From: Cercis canadensis
Taxonomy: Eukaryota > Streptophyta > Magnoliopsida > Fabales > Fabaceae
DNA: 64,000 bases
Assembly: GCA_003255065.1 (NCBI GenBank)
Contig: QAOA01000580.1
Coordinates: forward strand, 1,315,039 to 1,379,038
Direction of reading: 5' to 3'
Shown here: positions 39,487 to 52,200 of the stretch, in pieces
How positions within the stretch are numbered: position 1 is the stretch's first letter
Layout of the letters: each line of letters begins with the position of its first letter
Translations under genes and position numbers: made by a program
The notes under the pieces: model-generated
The model's database searches: none
What the model saw: only the letters and a program-made list of their open reading frames with translations
Told to the model about the DNA's origin: nothing

Positions 39487-40606
39487 TGGCCAATGGTGAT
39501 GGAGAACAATGGTAAGGACTGCCTTGATTGTCTATAGCTTGACCACAGGACTAAAGGTTTCCTTGTAGTCTAGCCCAGGTCGTTGAGAGAAGCCTTTGAC
39601 TACAAGGTGAGCTTTGTAGCGGTCAATGGCACCAGATGGAAGACGCTTGATTCGATAGACCTATTTACACCAAACAAGGTTAGCATGAGGAGGTTTGGGA
39701 ACTAAACACTAAATATCATTGCCAAGTAAGACATCAAGCTTTTGGGACATGGCTAACCGCCATTGAGAGTGTTTATGAGCATGAGTGAAGCATGTGGGTT
39801 CAACACTTGAAGGTAAGGGATATTTGGTGGTAGTGAGGGTGAATGATATTTTAGGTTTAAAGATATTATTTTTGGAGCGGGTGATGATTTAACTTGTGGG
39901 GATGGTGGTGGAATGAGGGATAGGAGAGTGTGGAGAAGGAGGTGGTGAGGTAGGGAAAACATGAGAAAGAGAGATAGGTGTATCATTTGGAGGTGTGGGT
40001 AAAGGGTCCGGTGATACTGGTGCAGGTGAAGATGAATGAGAAAGAGGTGCAGAGGCGGAAGATGGGGAAGTAGTGATATAGTCAAAAGTGGATATAGACT
40101 GTGACGAGACAGAACTAGAGTTGGAGCTTGAGTAAGATGGTGGTGGTGGTGAAATAGAAACATGATAATGAGAATACGAAGGAGACTCAGAATCATAGTA
40201 GTCTACTGGTGGGTGGGAGGGAGGTGTTTGGAAGGGGTAGGAGTCTTCAAAAAATTTGACATGTTTAGATATAAAGAATTTGTGTTTAACATGGTTAAAG
40301 TAAATATATGCATGTTTGGCAATAGAGTAACCTAAAAATGTGCATGGTGTGGAGTGATCATGAAGCTTGCTTGGAGAATAAGGCCGAAGCTAAGGGTAAC
40401 AAAGGCACCTAAAAAATTTGAAAGAATGATAGTGAGGAGTTTGCTGAAACAGTTTCTGGTATGGAAATGTCATATGCAGAACCAGAGTGGGAAGTCGATT
40501 AATGAGGAAGGTTGTTGTTTGAAAAGCAAAAGACTAAAAGGAAGGTAGAAGAGAGACATGATGAAGGAGAGCTAAACCTGTTTCAACAATATGTCGGTGC
40601 TTGCGC

Positions 40607-40900
40607 TCAGCCATACCATTTCTTTTCGAAGTATAGGGGTGATTGAAAAAATGAAATGCCATGAGAAAGAAAAAAATAGTTTAACTTCAGAAATTCCCCA
40701 TTATTATCAGATGCAAAGGATTTGATGGTAGTGTTGAAGTAAGTTTCAACTAAGCTTTTAAATTGAATAAAAATATGAGAGACATCTAACTTGTTTTTGA
40801 GAGAATAAAACCATGTGTATCGAGTGAAATGATCAATAAACACAACATAGAACTTATATTTTTCAATAGAAAGTTGAGGTGTTGGACCTTATACATCAGC
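40607..40900 (-). pseudogene. Copia integrase core (broken)
   Basis: The minus strand reads FIDHFTRYTWFYSLKNKLDV, then FKSLVETYFNTTIKSFASDN and NGEFLKLNYFFLSHGI, the DDE integrase core with its second Asp in SDN-x-GEF. It is in the same frame as gag but is bounded by stops, and the C-terminal half of integrase (about 39500-40600) is degraded. Confidence 0.8.
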
Positions 40901-41161
40901 ATAAATAAGTTCTAGGGGTTGAGTAGTCCTAATGCTAGAAGAGGAAAATGGTAGCTTGTGACTTTTGGTACAGGAACACGATGTGCAGTCAGGTAGCTAA
41001 GGTGGTAAGGAGAACTGATGCTGGACAACAAGATGATGACGAACGCAAGAGTGATGATGACCAAGGCGATGATGCCAAAGAGAGTCCAAGGATTGGCGGT
41101 GAAGTGAGAGGACACGGGGTGGTACTGAAGCTCGAGAGACAGTAGTAGAAAAAGGATACGT

Positions 41162-42442
41162 TCAATCCTTACTCGGGCCTTGAAGAAGACATTCCCCTGT
41201 ATTGAGATCCTTCACAACAAAGGAAGATGGTGAAAACTCAATGGATACATTATTAGATTTGTAAAATTGTGAAACAGATATAAGATTTTGTTTAATGGAT
41301 GGAACACAGTGCATATTATGGAGATGAAAAGTATTTGGTGGAGAAGAAAGTGTAGCAGAACCACAGTGAGATATGAACAAACATTCACCATTGCCAACCA
41401 TCATTTGATCATTACCATTGTATGCAAGAGGAGCATGAAGATTGGTAAGGGTGTTAGTAACATGATGGGAAGCACCAGTGTCAAGTAGCCAAATGTCAGG
41501 ATTAAGGGTGGGTTGAGGTGTGGTGAAGTGGACATGGGGAGATTTTTTTAGTTGAAGGTGGAGAAAGAACTTGTAGCACCCAGGGGCACTGTAACCAGTT
41601 TTGTTGCACAGCTGGCACACAGGAGGAGAAGAAAAATCTGGTGTTGATGGGGTAGGAAGAAGAGGTTTAGTGCTGGTGTAGGTAGGACATTTTCTGAAAT
41701 GAGGTGGTGCAGATCGATGGGTAACATGGGCAGTGAGAGGAATGAGAGAGGTGGCACAATCTTCTTTGGTATTGTAGGTTTCAAAGTCGACCAATTTGTC
41801 TTGCAATTCCAATAAGGAAATGGGAGTGTCATGAGCACGGAGAGATCCAGAGATTTCTTTGAAATCTGAGCCAAGGCCATTAAGTGCATAAATAACAAGG
41901 TCAAGGTCTTCAACTGGGGAGGAAATAAGAGCAATCTCATCTACAATATTTTTTAACAACTGAAGGTAGATACTGACATATTGGGTTCCTTTGATGGCAG
42001 TGGAGAGTTTGTGTTTAAGGGACATGAGCCGAGAGCAGGACTGGTTTGCAAAGAGAGTTTTGAGGTGATCCCAGGCTTATTTGGAGGTGAAAAGATTTTC
42101 AAGAAGATATAAAATATCTGGTTCAAGAGAAGAAATAATGACATGAAGAATGAACTTATCTTGACGAGTCCAAATAGCAAACTCGGGATTTGGAAGGGTA
42201 ATACCATCAGAGGTCATGATACTGGGTGGGCAGAGCTTGGAGCCATCAAGGTAAGAAATAAGATTATGGTCATAGAAGATGGCGTCAACTACTGTACGCC
42301 ATGAAGAGTAATTTTGGGTGCTAAGTTTGATGGGAATGTGAGCAGCAGTGAAGGAAACCAGTGTAAGAGGAGGGTGATGGCCATTGGTGGTGATGAGAGG
42401 TTAGGAATTAGAGGTGACAGTGGAGTCAGAGACGTTGGCCAT
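41162..42442 (-). pseudogene. Copia gag and protease region (broken)
   Basis: The frame starts at the ATG at 42442 (MANVSDSTVTSNS) and is interrupted by TAA stops near 42404 and 42077 before an open stretch from 42025 to 41162. That stretch carries the gag UBN2-type region (DLVIYALNGLGSDFKEI), a zinc-knuckle-like CQLCNKTGYSAPGCYK, and the protease active-site motif LLDTGASHHV. It ends within the pre-integrase region (NTGECLLQG). Confidence 0.85.
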
Positions 42443-42474
42443 GAAAGAGAGAAAAAATTGCTATTAAGCTAACA

Positions 42475-42486
42475 GTTCTGATACCA
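42475..42486 (-). other. Primer binding site of the copia element
   Basis: The minus strand reads TGGTATCAGAAC directly after the 5' LTR. The usual plant copia site, complementary to initiator tRNA-Met, is TGGTATCAGAGC, so one base differs. Confidence 0.85.
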
Positions 42487-42764
42487 TAAAAAGGCTGGAT
42501 ATAAATGAAAGAATTCTATATTGTATTTCATTGATGTACAGTGACTGATATATATACTATTGCACTCAATAACAAAATGCAGTATATCAAGAAATATAAA
42601 AGGACCACGCGTGGACCTAATCCTATAACCTATAACAACTATTTGAATATTTAAGTTATCTCAAGAAATATAAAAGGACCACGTGTGGACCTAATCATAT
42701 AACCTATAACAACTATTTGAATATTTAAGCTATCTATACTGTGGTTGCATTATCTTCACTAACA
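42487..42764 (-). repeat. 5' LTR of the copia element (278 bp, with internal 74-bp duplication)
   Basis: It matches the 204-bp 3' LTR but contains a tandem pair of 74-bp units (42588-42661 and 42662-42735), which accounts exactly for the length difference. Confidence 0.9.
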
Positions 42765-42769
42765 GAAGG
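42765..42769. other. Target site duplication of the copia element (GAAGG), right
   Basis: Matches 37928-37932. Confidence 0.85.
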
Positions 42770-45700
42770 GGCCCTCGAATTTGTGTTATTCACTGGTATT
42801 TATAGACTTCTATACTTTAACTGCCCACTTGCATGTTCGACACCGTTCCACTCGAATTCTCAATTGCTCATTTGCATGTGTGACACCTAGAACATCATGT
42901 TCTTTGCACTGTTTTAAGCTGAATCATGATGACTATACGTTCCACACTTTCAACAAAACGTTCTTATTGGCCCTCAACCACGATTAGACTATTTAGCCAC
43001 ATTTTGCATTTCTAGCACACTTTCTCAATGGCTTTCAACCATTATCGAACTATTAGCCACATTCCACATTTTTTATGCATTTTCCTTCTCAATCCATGCA
43101 TGACTATTTTCTTCTTGCCTTCGAATGCCCATAATTGCTCTGGAGTTAATTCACAGCTCTCAACTACCTTTGAATTAATCCTCTCTAGATTTTTGAAAGG
43201 ATAACTCATGTATTCCAAATGATCATTGGCGACTTAGAATCACCACATACACAACTTTCAATTTCGATTCACCATTCAACATTCTTGAATCTTTTTGAAT
43301 GGTTTGTTATTGACATTTATTTACTTTGAATTCTTGAATCCGAATCTTGAGAATTCTTCATAATTTTAAATTTGCATGTTATATATGAATAGTATTTTAG
43401 TGCCACTTGTTGCTGAAATACAACAAACGACACTATAGTGCACAACCAATGAGATGAGGACATGTTGTCAGTCAAGTACAAGATTAAGTAGGTTTTATTA
43501 ATTATAAAATGTGCCCCAAAGTTGTATTAATTACAAAATGTGCCCTAAAGTTTAGATAATTACAAGACTACCCCAAATGAACTCTAAACCCTAAATCATA
43601 AATCTTAAACCCTAAAAAATGAACTTTAAACCAAAAAAAAAAACTATATGAATTGGAACTAATTTGTAAATAGTGAACAAATTTTGTAAGGCATTATTTT
43701 ATAATTAACATAACTTCATTGACAATAATAAAATTTTAACATAATTACATATTATATTTGTAATAAGCAAAATTATCAATTATACAAGTAACCAACAAAC
43801 TAACATCAGTCACCTAATATGTAGCTGCCATGTGTCATTGTCAATTATTGCATTTCAGCAACAAATAGTATTTTAGTCGCAAAGTCCAGAATGAGTTGTC
43901 GTCTTTGTGGCTGTGGGCCTATTCCGGAGTCTAATCCTGGATTTACTTGTAATCACATTGGGCTATCAAACATAAACTTAAGATTCATAACGTTAGACAA
44001 TCTTGTCCCAAAGCGAATTTCTCAAATTTATTAATAACTTGTTTTATACAGACCAGAAGAAAACATTTTCTTGACTTTCAAGATAATAGATAATCAAATC
44101 TCAACTAAAATATTTATTCAATCTAAAAAATTTCATTTTTCAAAACTAAAAGATAATGCTTTAGCTCTTTTTAGTCTTAACTTTATGGATACTTTTATGA
44201 GGTAGTTAGGCTGTTTAATAAATAAAATTAAAAAAAATTACTAGAAGCCCACAGTTTCAAAAGACTAACTTTATTTTGGGTGATAGGAGATCTAAAGGGT
44301 GAGCTGTGAGCCTGTGACAATGAAGTTGAATGGGTTGCCACTAAATCCTCGATTGGCGTACACCAATGCTCTTTATTTGGTTCCATATCCATAGGCTTCC
44401 AGATGATGATGAATTTATAGCCATAATAGGTTAATATATTACCAACAACTATGAGTGGGTTTCAGGGGGACAAAGAGCTCACTAATGACTACGTGGTCCT
44501 CCACTTAGCGGACACCAAGCATCCATTTAATACTATGTTACAATTTCCATTGAGCAGATTGAGACATTTTAACTTGTACCCTTCTTATAATTCACTCACC
44601 TTTCTTATCTACACTGCTTACTTGTCCAAATTCTATTAAGGACTTTCATGGGTCTACTATTCTTTTGTCCATTTATATATCTTTTGCAGGACCATCATTT
44701 GCTGGTGGAAATAACATGCCGTTAAGGCGTTAATGTTATAGTGACTGAAACCTGTGAGAGAATACAATCATGATGCCTGAGTTTCCCCTGCTGACCTTGT
44801 CTCGTGGGGCTGTGAAAAAAGAGGAATTTGTTGTTGGTTGCTTGTTCATCTGCAGAGAGCACCAAGTGTTTGATGAAAGTCCACTTAGGTTTTTTTTTTT
44901 TTTTTTTTTTGTACGTCACCCCTACGTTTCTTTGAGAAAAAAAACAGAGCTATCTCATTCATATTCTTGATTCAATTAGTGCATTGACTCATTCTTTTAT
45001 ATAACTAATTAAAGGATTATTTCGAGTGTGATCAATTTTTCACTTTCAAGCCCCTTTATTCGCGGAAGATGAGAGAAAACCTCTGAAAAATGAAATCACA
45101 TAATCATAAAATAGTAAAGTGCATGCTACTGTCAAAGTAACTATTTATTTAGCGAAGTTGTTATTAAGGAGTGGGGACTGCTTCTAGATACATTAAAACC
45201 AATAATGAATTGAATTCATTCACAGAGGGTCCAACTTAGATTTCAATGCTTTTAACATTAAATGATTCTTTGCTTTCTTAGGCCTTTTGACAGAAATCTG
45301 GATACCCTGAAATCACCTCACTTTTTAGAATAAATCCAAGTAAATCAAATACATACGTTCACCAAGTTTTGGGAAAACAAGAAAAAAAATAAAATTTAGA
45401 AGTTAAAAGGAATAGGTCTGATATGATATATGAAGTTGCCCACATGAAAAAAAGATAAGAGCTATAGACATAATAGTTAGTTAGAACCCCACAAAAAAGG
45501 CAGTGCTCAACCTTTAACTGAATAAAAAATTACAAATTATGCCATTATATGTCATGAATGATGCAAATTAACCTCTTTAAAATAGTAACATAAAGAAAGA
45601 TCTTTAACAAATGATTATATATTTTAATAAGATAAATATTGATGGGCCCCACTTTTTTTACTTTTATTTCTTTGATGTCAATATAGGAAAATATTAATCA

Positions 45701-46827
45701 ATGGAATAATGCTTAACGTACAAAAACGGTTTTAGAAAGTGTTGATATACGTATACTTCAGCTACAGTAAAAAGGCGATAATGCCCTTAATTGAGACTCC
45801 TCCTTTACACTCACTCATACACACACACACACACAACTGAGTTCTCTTGGTTATCTCTTTCTGGGCTACACTAACTTAAGCGTCGAAAGAGGCACAAAAC
45901 ACCAGCTCTAGCCTCTCTTTACCTTTTTTTTCCTCTTTTATATGGGTGCTAGAAATTGGCATAAGAAATTTAATGCTATTAAAAGAACGTGTTTTTTAAG
46001 TCAGTGTTTGTTACACTATGAAAAATTATCAAAATACCTTTTGATGCTATATGACTATTATGTTTATATATATAATTATCATGTGTAAATTATATAATTA
46101 TTTTGTTCATTTATTTGTTATTATGTTTAAATATAAACAAAATAATTACATAATATAAAAATATTTTAATCATTTCACACTTATAACAAGTACCTAATTA
46201 AAATATTTTTTTTAACACTATTAAATCTTTTAAGCTAAGTTATAGCACCTACAATAATAAAACTCTAAAATTGATCTGTTGCAGCTGATGAACTTTTGTT
46301 GTACCCATTTCCCCCTACATTGCGATAACTGGCTGGATTAAGCGGCTATGGGGCCACTGTGCCTAAGATGAGCATTTACTGAGCAAGCACTAACAATAAA
46401 CAATCCTCAAGCTTAAGGTTCAAGTAAAGCTCAAATAAATAATTCATGCCATCATCTTGTACATTGAAGCTACCCTAATTTCATTTGTTAAATTGATTTC
46501 CTATGATATCCCAACCCCATTACCATCTTGACTCAATCACTAATGTTGAAAGATCTATTGGTAACACCTCCATAGAGTTCGGAAGAGACAGCTAAAATAT
46601 TAATTTTAGATAGAAATGTATATAAATAAGCTAGTTAATGAAACTCCTAGAAAGACTCAAGATTCAAGAACATGATGTTATATGGATTGACATATTATAA
46701 AATCCAGTTTTCTGTCAACGAACCAAGTTCCAAAATGCAAATAACAGGAAAAAAAAAAAAAAGACTTTTAATGATACTTTTACTGATTTAAGAGTATGTG
46801 TTTTTTTTCTATAAAACAATTTCTTAA
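42770..46827. other. Gene-free spacer
   Basis: AT-rich, with an inverted-repeat element at 43402-43863, an A-rich stretch with AAACCCTAAA-like words near 43586-43620, a T-run near 44891-44910 and an (AC)n microsatellite at 45819-45834. No gene was seen. Confidence 0.4.
43402..43863. mobile_element. Inverted-repeat element flanked by 14-bp direct repeats
   Basis: TTGTTGCTGAAATACAA near 43407 is mirrored by TTGCATTTCAGCAACAA ending near 43864. Direct repeats AATAGTATTTTAGT lie at 43388-43401 and 43864-43877. On the left a few extra bases (GCCAC) sit between the direct repeat and the inverted repeat, so the exact ends are uncertain. Non-coding. Confidence 0.5.
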
Positions 46828-46836
46828 AAATAAATA

Positions 46837-47386
46837 CGCTTAATTGTAATTTTGGTCCCTCTATTTTAACCACTTGAATGTTTTGGTCCTCATTCTTTAA
46901 AAATGAACTATTGAATCCCTCTATATTCATAAAATGTACAAGTTTAGTCTATTTATCTTTAAGTCAAAATTTTTAGGTTTATTTCAAGGTGTAAAGTTCT
47001 CTGATTCATAATCTCACCGTTCAGATTGAAGAGCTACGTCTTCTGAGTCTTTCCATTAAATTTCAACTCGATCTAACGGTGAATAAGTCTAAATTTTTTG
47101 TTAGATGAAAACTTATGGTTTTGGTATTTTGGGCTGAGTTTCACCGTTAGATCGAGCTCAAATTTAGTGAGAAGATTCACAAGATGTAGCTCTTTAATCT
47201 GAACGGTGGGATTATGAATCAGAGAACTTTACATCTTGAAATAAACCTAAGAATTTTGACTTAAAGATAAATTGACTAAACTTGTATATTTTATGAATAT
47301 AGAGGGACTCAATAGTTCATTTTTAAAAAATGGGGACCAAAATGTTCAAGTGGTTAAAATAGGAGGACCAAAATTACAATTAAGCC
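46837..47386. mobile_element. Mutator-like MITE, copy 1 (550 bp)
   Basis: The element is almost fully palindromic: arms of about 245 bp and a loop of about 60 bp. Ends are CGCTTAATTGTAATTTTGG and CCAAAATTACAATTAAGCC. A perfect 9-bp duplication AAATAAATA flanks it (46828-46836, 47387-47395), the Mutator-superfamily length. A second copy in the same orientation is at 62368-62918. No coding capacity; transposition would need a transposase from elsewhere. Confidence 0.85.
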
Positions 47387-47395
47387 AAATAAATA

Positions 47396-49286
47396 TAAAT
47401 ATAAATTGTAATATAAAATATTTTATTTTCTTAAAAAAAAAAATTCCAACCTTCACAGGTGCACGTTACATTGCAATTCACGCGTCAACTAATGGGAAAC
47501 AATATATAATTGTGTGTGTTATGTTAGTGTTATACCGTTATATGATTTCATTGCTAGAATCAAGCACTTCCACTGTTGTCTCTTTATGTTGTCCCAGGCT
47601 TTAGATTGAAGTTTGAAGTTTCTTAATTGGTTGGTTCTGTAACAATCATTACATAACTCTTGCTTACAGTCAACTATATGATTAAAGGGTCTGATTTTGC
47701 TTGTTGAGATTTAAATCTTATCGGGTCCATAGTTAAGAATAACTACAATTCTTTCAACTTAACAGCACATTCCAATTTTGTCTGATAATCCAAACAAACC
47801 ATAAACTATCAAACTATATTGTGAGGTCCAGAAATTATATGTTTACAAATATTGTGTTCTCAACGAAACACAAATTGATTTAAATTTGACATAAAGTTCA
47901 AGTAAAACCACCATCTGAATCAGGTTGTATCTATATAGAATTATAGATATCACTTATATACTGAGGCCCAAAGTGGTTAGGGAGGGTAATTAGGGGATAT
48001 CACTAAATAAGGAAAAGTTCTTAGTTTCAGAGAGAAAGGGGACAAAACTGAAACTGGCCACATGCTACAATTTATTAAGATACTGTCAATCATACTATTG
48101 ATTGAAGCACATCTGAGGGTGGTGATATGGTGGGCACCAAATAAATGGTGTTGGAATAATTATAGCTCCGAAAGGTTATCGGGCATTGAAGTTAGACAGT
48201 GTCTCTTGCAAATCATTTATGGTGACCCCATTCCAACACACACACTCAGGTTTTTTTTTTCCCTGTTGCTAATGAACACACAGTGAGATTTCATTGATTA
48301 AGACAATGCTCTTTAGGCTTTTAGGTATAACGTGACTCTGTGTTTGAAACTTCTTTTTTCTTTTCGGTGTTTGTAACCCATTTCATTGTACCGTAACCTC
48401 ATTTTTGGCGGATGTAGTCCTCATGCCCAGCATTAAAGTTCGATGTGAGAACTGGAGGGTACTCTGCTTTGCTTGCACATCTAAAATTGACAAATAATGC
48501 AGATTGATTTTATTGAAATTGAGGTGTATCCATTGTTAAAGGTTTGAGGACAAGTACCGTAATGGAAATGAGACATTAAATACCATTAATGCAACAACTC
48601 GACATGTGAAAACTGAATAGAAAATAAGGAATTAAACAAAATCTTGCCGGTTCAATAGGGGCTAAAGCCCAAAAGGACCAACTAACCAGGAAAGCAAGGA
48701 GTCTCATAAAGACCAAACAAATCTCAAATAGTTTTCGTATACATATAATTAAGCCCCACAATGAAAAAAATTCAATTTAACCATCTAACTTGAACGGAAA
48801 TTAACTCTAATGAATATATTCAAATGTCACGGCTTCTGGCTTTTAGTGTTATGTTCGTTGGTTATCCTATTTTAATGTTTCTTTCATTTGCCTTCAGTAT
48901 ACATTAATTTGAGCAGTGCAGTAGCTATTGAAAATTTTATTGATGGGACTAAATTAGCACCAATGACAATTAACTTCCTTCCACGAGCATATATCAGCTA
49001 AAACCGTTGCAAATTCACTATAATTATAAAATCGCTCACTCTACATGCGAAACGAGTAGTCAGCCAACAAAAATCTCATTGAAATCACATCTATAAAACA
49101 ATAGAGGCATTAGATAACCGATCAAGAAGGCTTTTGAAAAAATGGTGAATTAACATTAATTACAATTCAAAAAGGCTACAACCACATATACATTTACTCG
49201 AAAAACAAAAAGGGATCTACATTTACTCAAACACCAAAAAGGGATCTACAGAGAAGAAACAAAAACATTTTCACCTATTACTACTC
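47396..49286. other. Gene-free spacer
   Basis: AT-rich DNA. From about 49100 on it should include the 3' UTR of the minus-strand gene to the right. No repeat ends or genes recognised. Confidence 0.4.
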
Positions 49287-52200
49287 TCACTCGGCATCCT
49301 CGTCATCTGAAACGGTATCACTTGTATCAACGGGTTTTTCCGCTTGTTCTGATATTCCACAGTTGCCACATGCCTCTGAATCGCTATCTCCCGGAGATAC
49401 CGCAGAGAGTGATACTAATCCCATTGCTGCAATGCTGTTCGCAATAACATTAATGTCTCTGGTTCCAGTATAAAGACCTCGACTGCCAGCAACAAGTATA
49501 TTGTTTGCTTTTTCATCCAGATTATTTAAAACTGCAGGCAAAGCATCCATCACCTGTTGGTTCGCCTGGCTTGAACCACTAATCAGCAGCCGTAAAGTCT
49601 CTCTTGCACCCTTCACCACAGAATCAGACTCAGGAATCAGCGGCTTCACAAGCTTTGGGTGCAATGGTGGAATGGTAGTTGACATAGCAGGGCCAGCACT
49701 CACAAGATAGCCCTGCCCTGAAGAGCATACATCAATTACTGGGACATGAACAATTGGATCACAAATAAATGGCGTGAAGGTGGGAATCTGCTGAGAAGTA
49801 GGCAATGACATTCTGACCAATGGATCAGGCAGAAAAGGAGGAAAATCCATGGACGTACTTAAATTTAGAGGTTGTGTTGGTGTCAACAAGCTGGCAGGCA
49901 TGGTACTAGGGAACAAAGAGGCATGTGAGGGAAGAGGAGGTGGACCAATTGATGAGACAGGCGATTGTGGAAATACTGCCGGTGATGGAAAAGTTGACAT
50001 CCCCGGGGGGCACCAACAATAGTGGGGTGAGAAAAGGGGTGAAACCAAGGATGGGAATTGCACCACTGGACCAAGGCTCGATGGGACAGCAAGCTTTCCT
50101 GCTGATCCCAGAAAACTCAATGGAGAAAAGGCACAATTTTTGATAACTTCAGCCGGAGGTTTGTCATTATCAGAGCGACTTAAAGATGTATCCAAGGTGT
50201 TCATTGAGCTATTGGTCAAGTTGTCAACTGTAGACTGATGGCTGTCACCACGGCGCTTTATCTTCTCCCTGGCAGCAATCCTGAGGGAAGACAAGTTTCT
50301 AGGTGGACCCTCTTTAAAAGAACTTGATCTTGGACTAAGACTACCCTGATAAAGGGTATTTCCCTTCACTGCCTGACCAACAGTTTGTCGAGATCGTGGA
50401 AATTTTAATGTGGATTGTAAGTGTGAATTTCCAGATACTTCATTACAGATAGTTGTGGAGTTGGCAGATAGTGTTGAAGCACCAGCTGAACTTTCATGAC
50501 TGTTTCCCACTGTTGAACCCACAAGAAAGGCCCGAAGCTGAGTTGCAAAGCAGTCAAGCCGTGACTTGCTAATCCCACTCAACTCAGCAATAGAGGGTTT
50601 CCTTTTGAGCAAATCCTTCATCTGTTTTATGGAAGAAAAGTAATTAGTCATAAAATATTTCTTCCAGTCTCCTACTAAAAATAAAAAGGGTGGAAAGAGA
50701 ATGCAGGGGAACTTTCATATGCAGTCTCGGGCCATATAAAACATCAAATGAGATGTGTAAGTTTAAGACATCAAATGAGATGTAAGTTTAAGAATGTGTG
50801 GACGACAGTATAGAAGCAAATACATAGCTTAAGTTACCTTTGAAAGTAATTCAATACCCAAAAGTTTAGACTTCTCTGAGCACCAGAAGTAAAAAGTTCT
50901 TCCATCTGGAGTTTTTATGAGGAACGATCGGCCAGAACTGTCCTCTGGAATTTCATCAACTGCAACAGCAGAGCACTGTGATTTGCTGATAAGGGTAAAT
51001 ATCCTCTCTGCATTACCATCATCTCCAATGAAAGAGAGACGAAGATCAGAACTAGGCAGTAGTGTGAGAGTCAAATTTCCCCTGTGAACAAGTCAAGATG
51101 AGATGAAATCTTATTGATAACCAGTAGAGAAAAGACAACCCAAGAAATCACTAAGGCACAACTACGTAACAAATTTTCCCAATGAAATTATGATACAATG
51201 CCAACTTTGACCTACTAATATAAAAGACTCATTCCAATTGACCACAATTACTATACTAACTGAACTTTCAAGGACAGCGAACCTAATTGCCTGATTTCCA
51301 AATCACTTTCATATCCAATCTCAATACATATGTAAGCAATTCCTTGAATTTTAATGTAGTTATTGAAAGCAAAACAAAAATCATATATATGTACTATTAT
51401 TACCATGAAAATCTGATTCAAACAGCACTCACAACATGAGCACAGACCATGCCTACATCACTAGAAATATAAGTTATAATTTTCAATCTCCCAAGATATC
51501 TAGCAAAGTTTGGGAATACACCAAATGAACTTGCTCATCAAATTTGTTATTGTAAACATTATTTTTTCTCAATCAGCCCAAAAATTGCTCTCCAATTCTG
51601 CGTAGAATTTTCAAAATATTGTTATCCTTTTACTGCAGAATACTTCTAATCTAAAGTTCAACAATTATCTGGGCACAAGGCCAATGTCTCACAACTGCAT
51701 AATCATCATTGCCGACCAGCACGAATCCTAACAGTATAACTCTCAGAACGTTATAAATCAAAGCCATTGTAAGTTGCTTCAAGGATAGAACAATTTTATC
51801 ATCACAGTTTAATCTTAAATTGAACTACGAAGTGGTTCATATGATTATCATCAGAGTCTCTTCTCCACAAGTGATAAAATTGATGCCAAATGAAGAAAAT
51901 AGCATGTGCCGCATCTTAACATCAGCATGCATATTGTTCAAAATCTAACACACATGAAGGAACAATATACAGATATACAAAATTACAAATAAACATGTTG
52001 CTGAATTGGATTTGATCTCCCACACAATTTTTTTTTCCACATAAAAATTCAAAATCCTATGGATTTGAAAAGCAAAACAGTAGCAATATATATAATATAG
52101 GATCATGAAACTACCTTTACTTCCTCTTAATTCAGAGATCATAATAGAATACTCCCAGTAACCTACAAGTCAAAAGACATATTTACTTGGAAGAATGAAC

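Larger units (their letters stand above)
37933..42764 (-). mobile_element. Ty1/copia LTR retrotransposon, complete but inactivated (4832 bp)
   Basis: The element lies on the minus strand with the order 5' LTR (42764-42487), primer site, gag, protease, integrase, reverse transcriptase, RNase H, polypurine tract, 3' LTR (38136-37933). Integrase before reverse transcriptase marks Ty1/copia. A GAAGG duplication flanks it on both sides. LTRs start TGTTAGTGAAGATAATGCAA (minus strand) and, apart from a 74-bp duplication in the 5' LTR, differ at about 8 of 204 positions by my count, so the insertion is not very recent. The coding region carries in-frame stops and at least one frameshift, so it cannot move on its own. 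No other gene is interrupted. Confidence 0.93.

Noticed and set aside
39753..40196. 147-codon frame rich in His/Leu/Pro in the copia element
   Set aside because: It is an off-frame reading of the degraded Pro/Ser-rich region between integrase and reverse transcriptase.
43586..43620. AAACCCTAAA words suggesting interstitial telomere repeat
   Set aside because: Only a few imperfect units with irregular spacing, inside a probable transposon.
49501..50143. Plus-strand open frames opposite the unknown gene
   Set aside because: They are antisense shadows of exon 4, which has clear splice-consistent coding on the minus strand.
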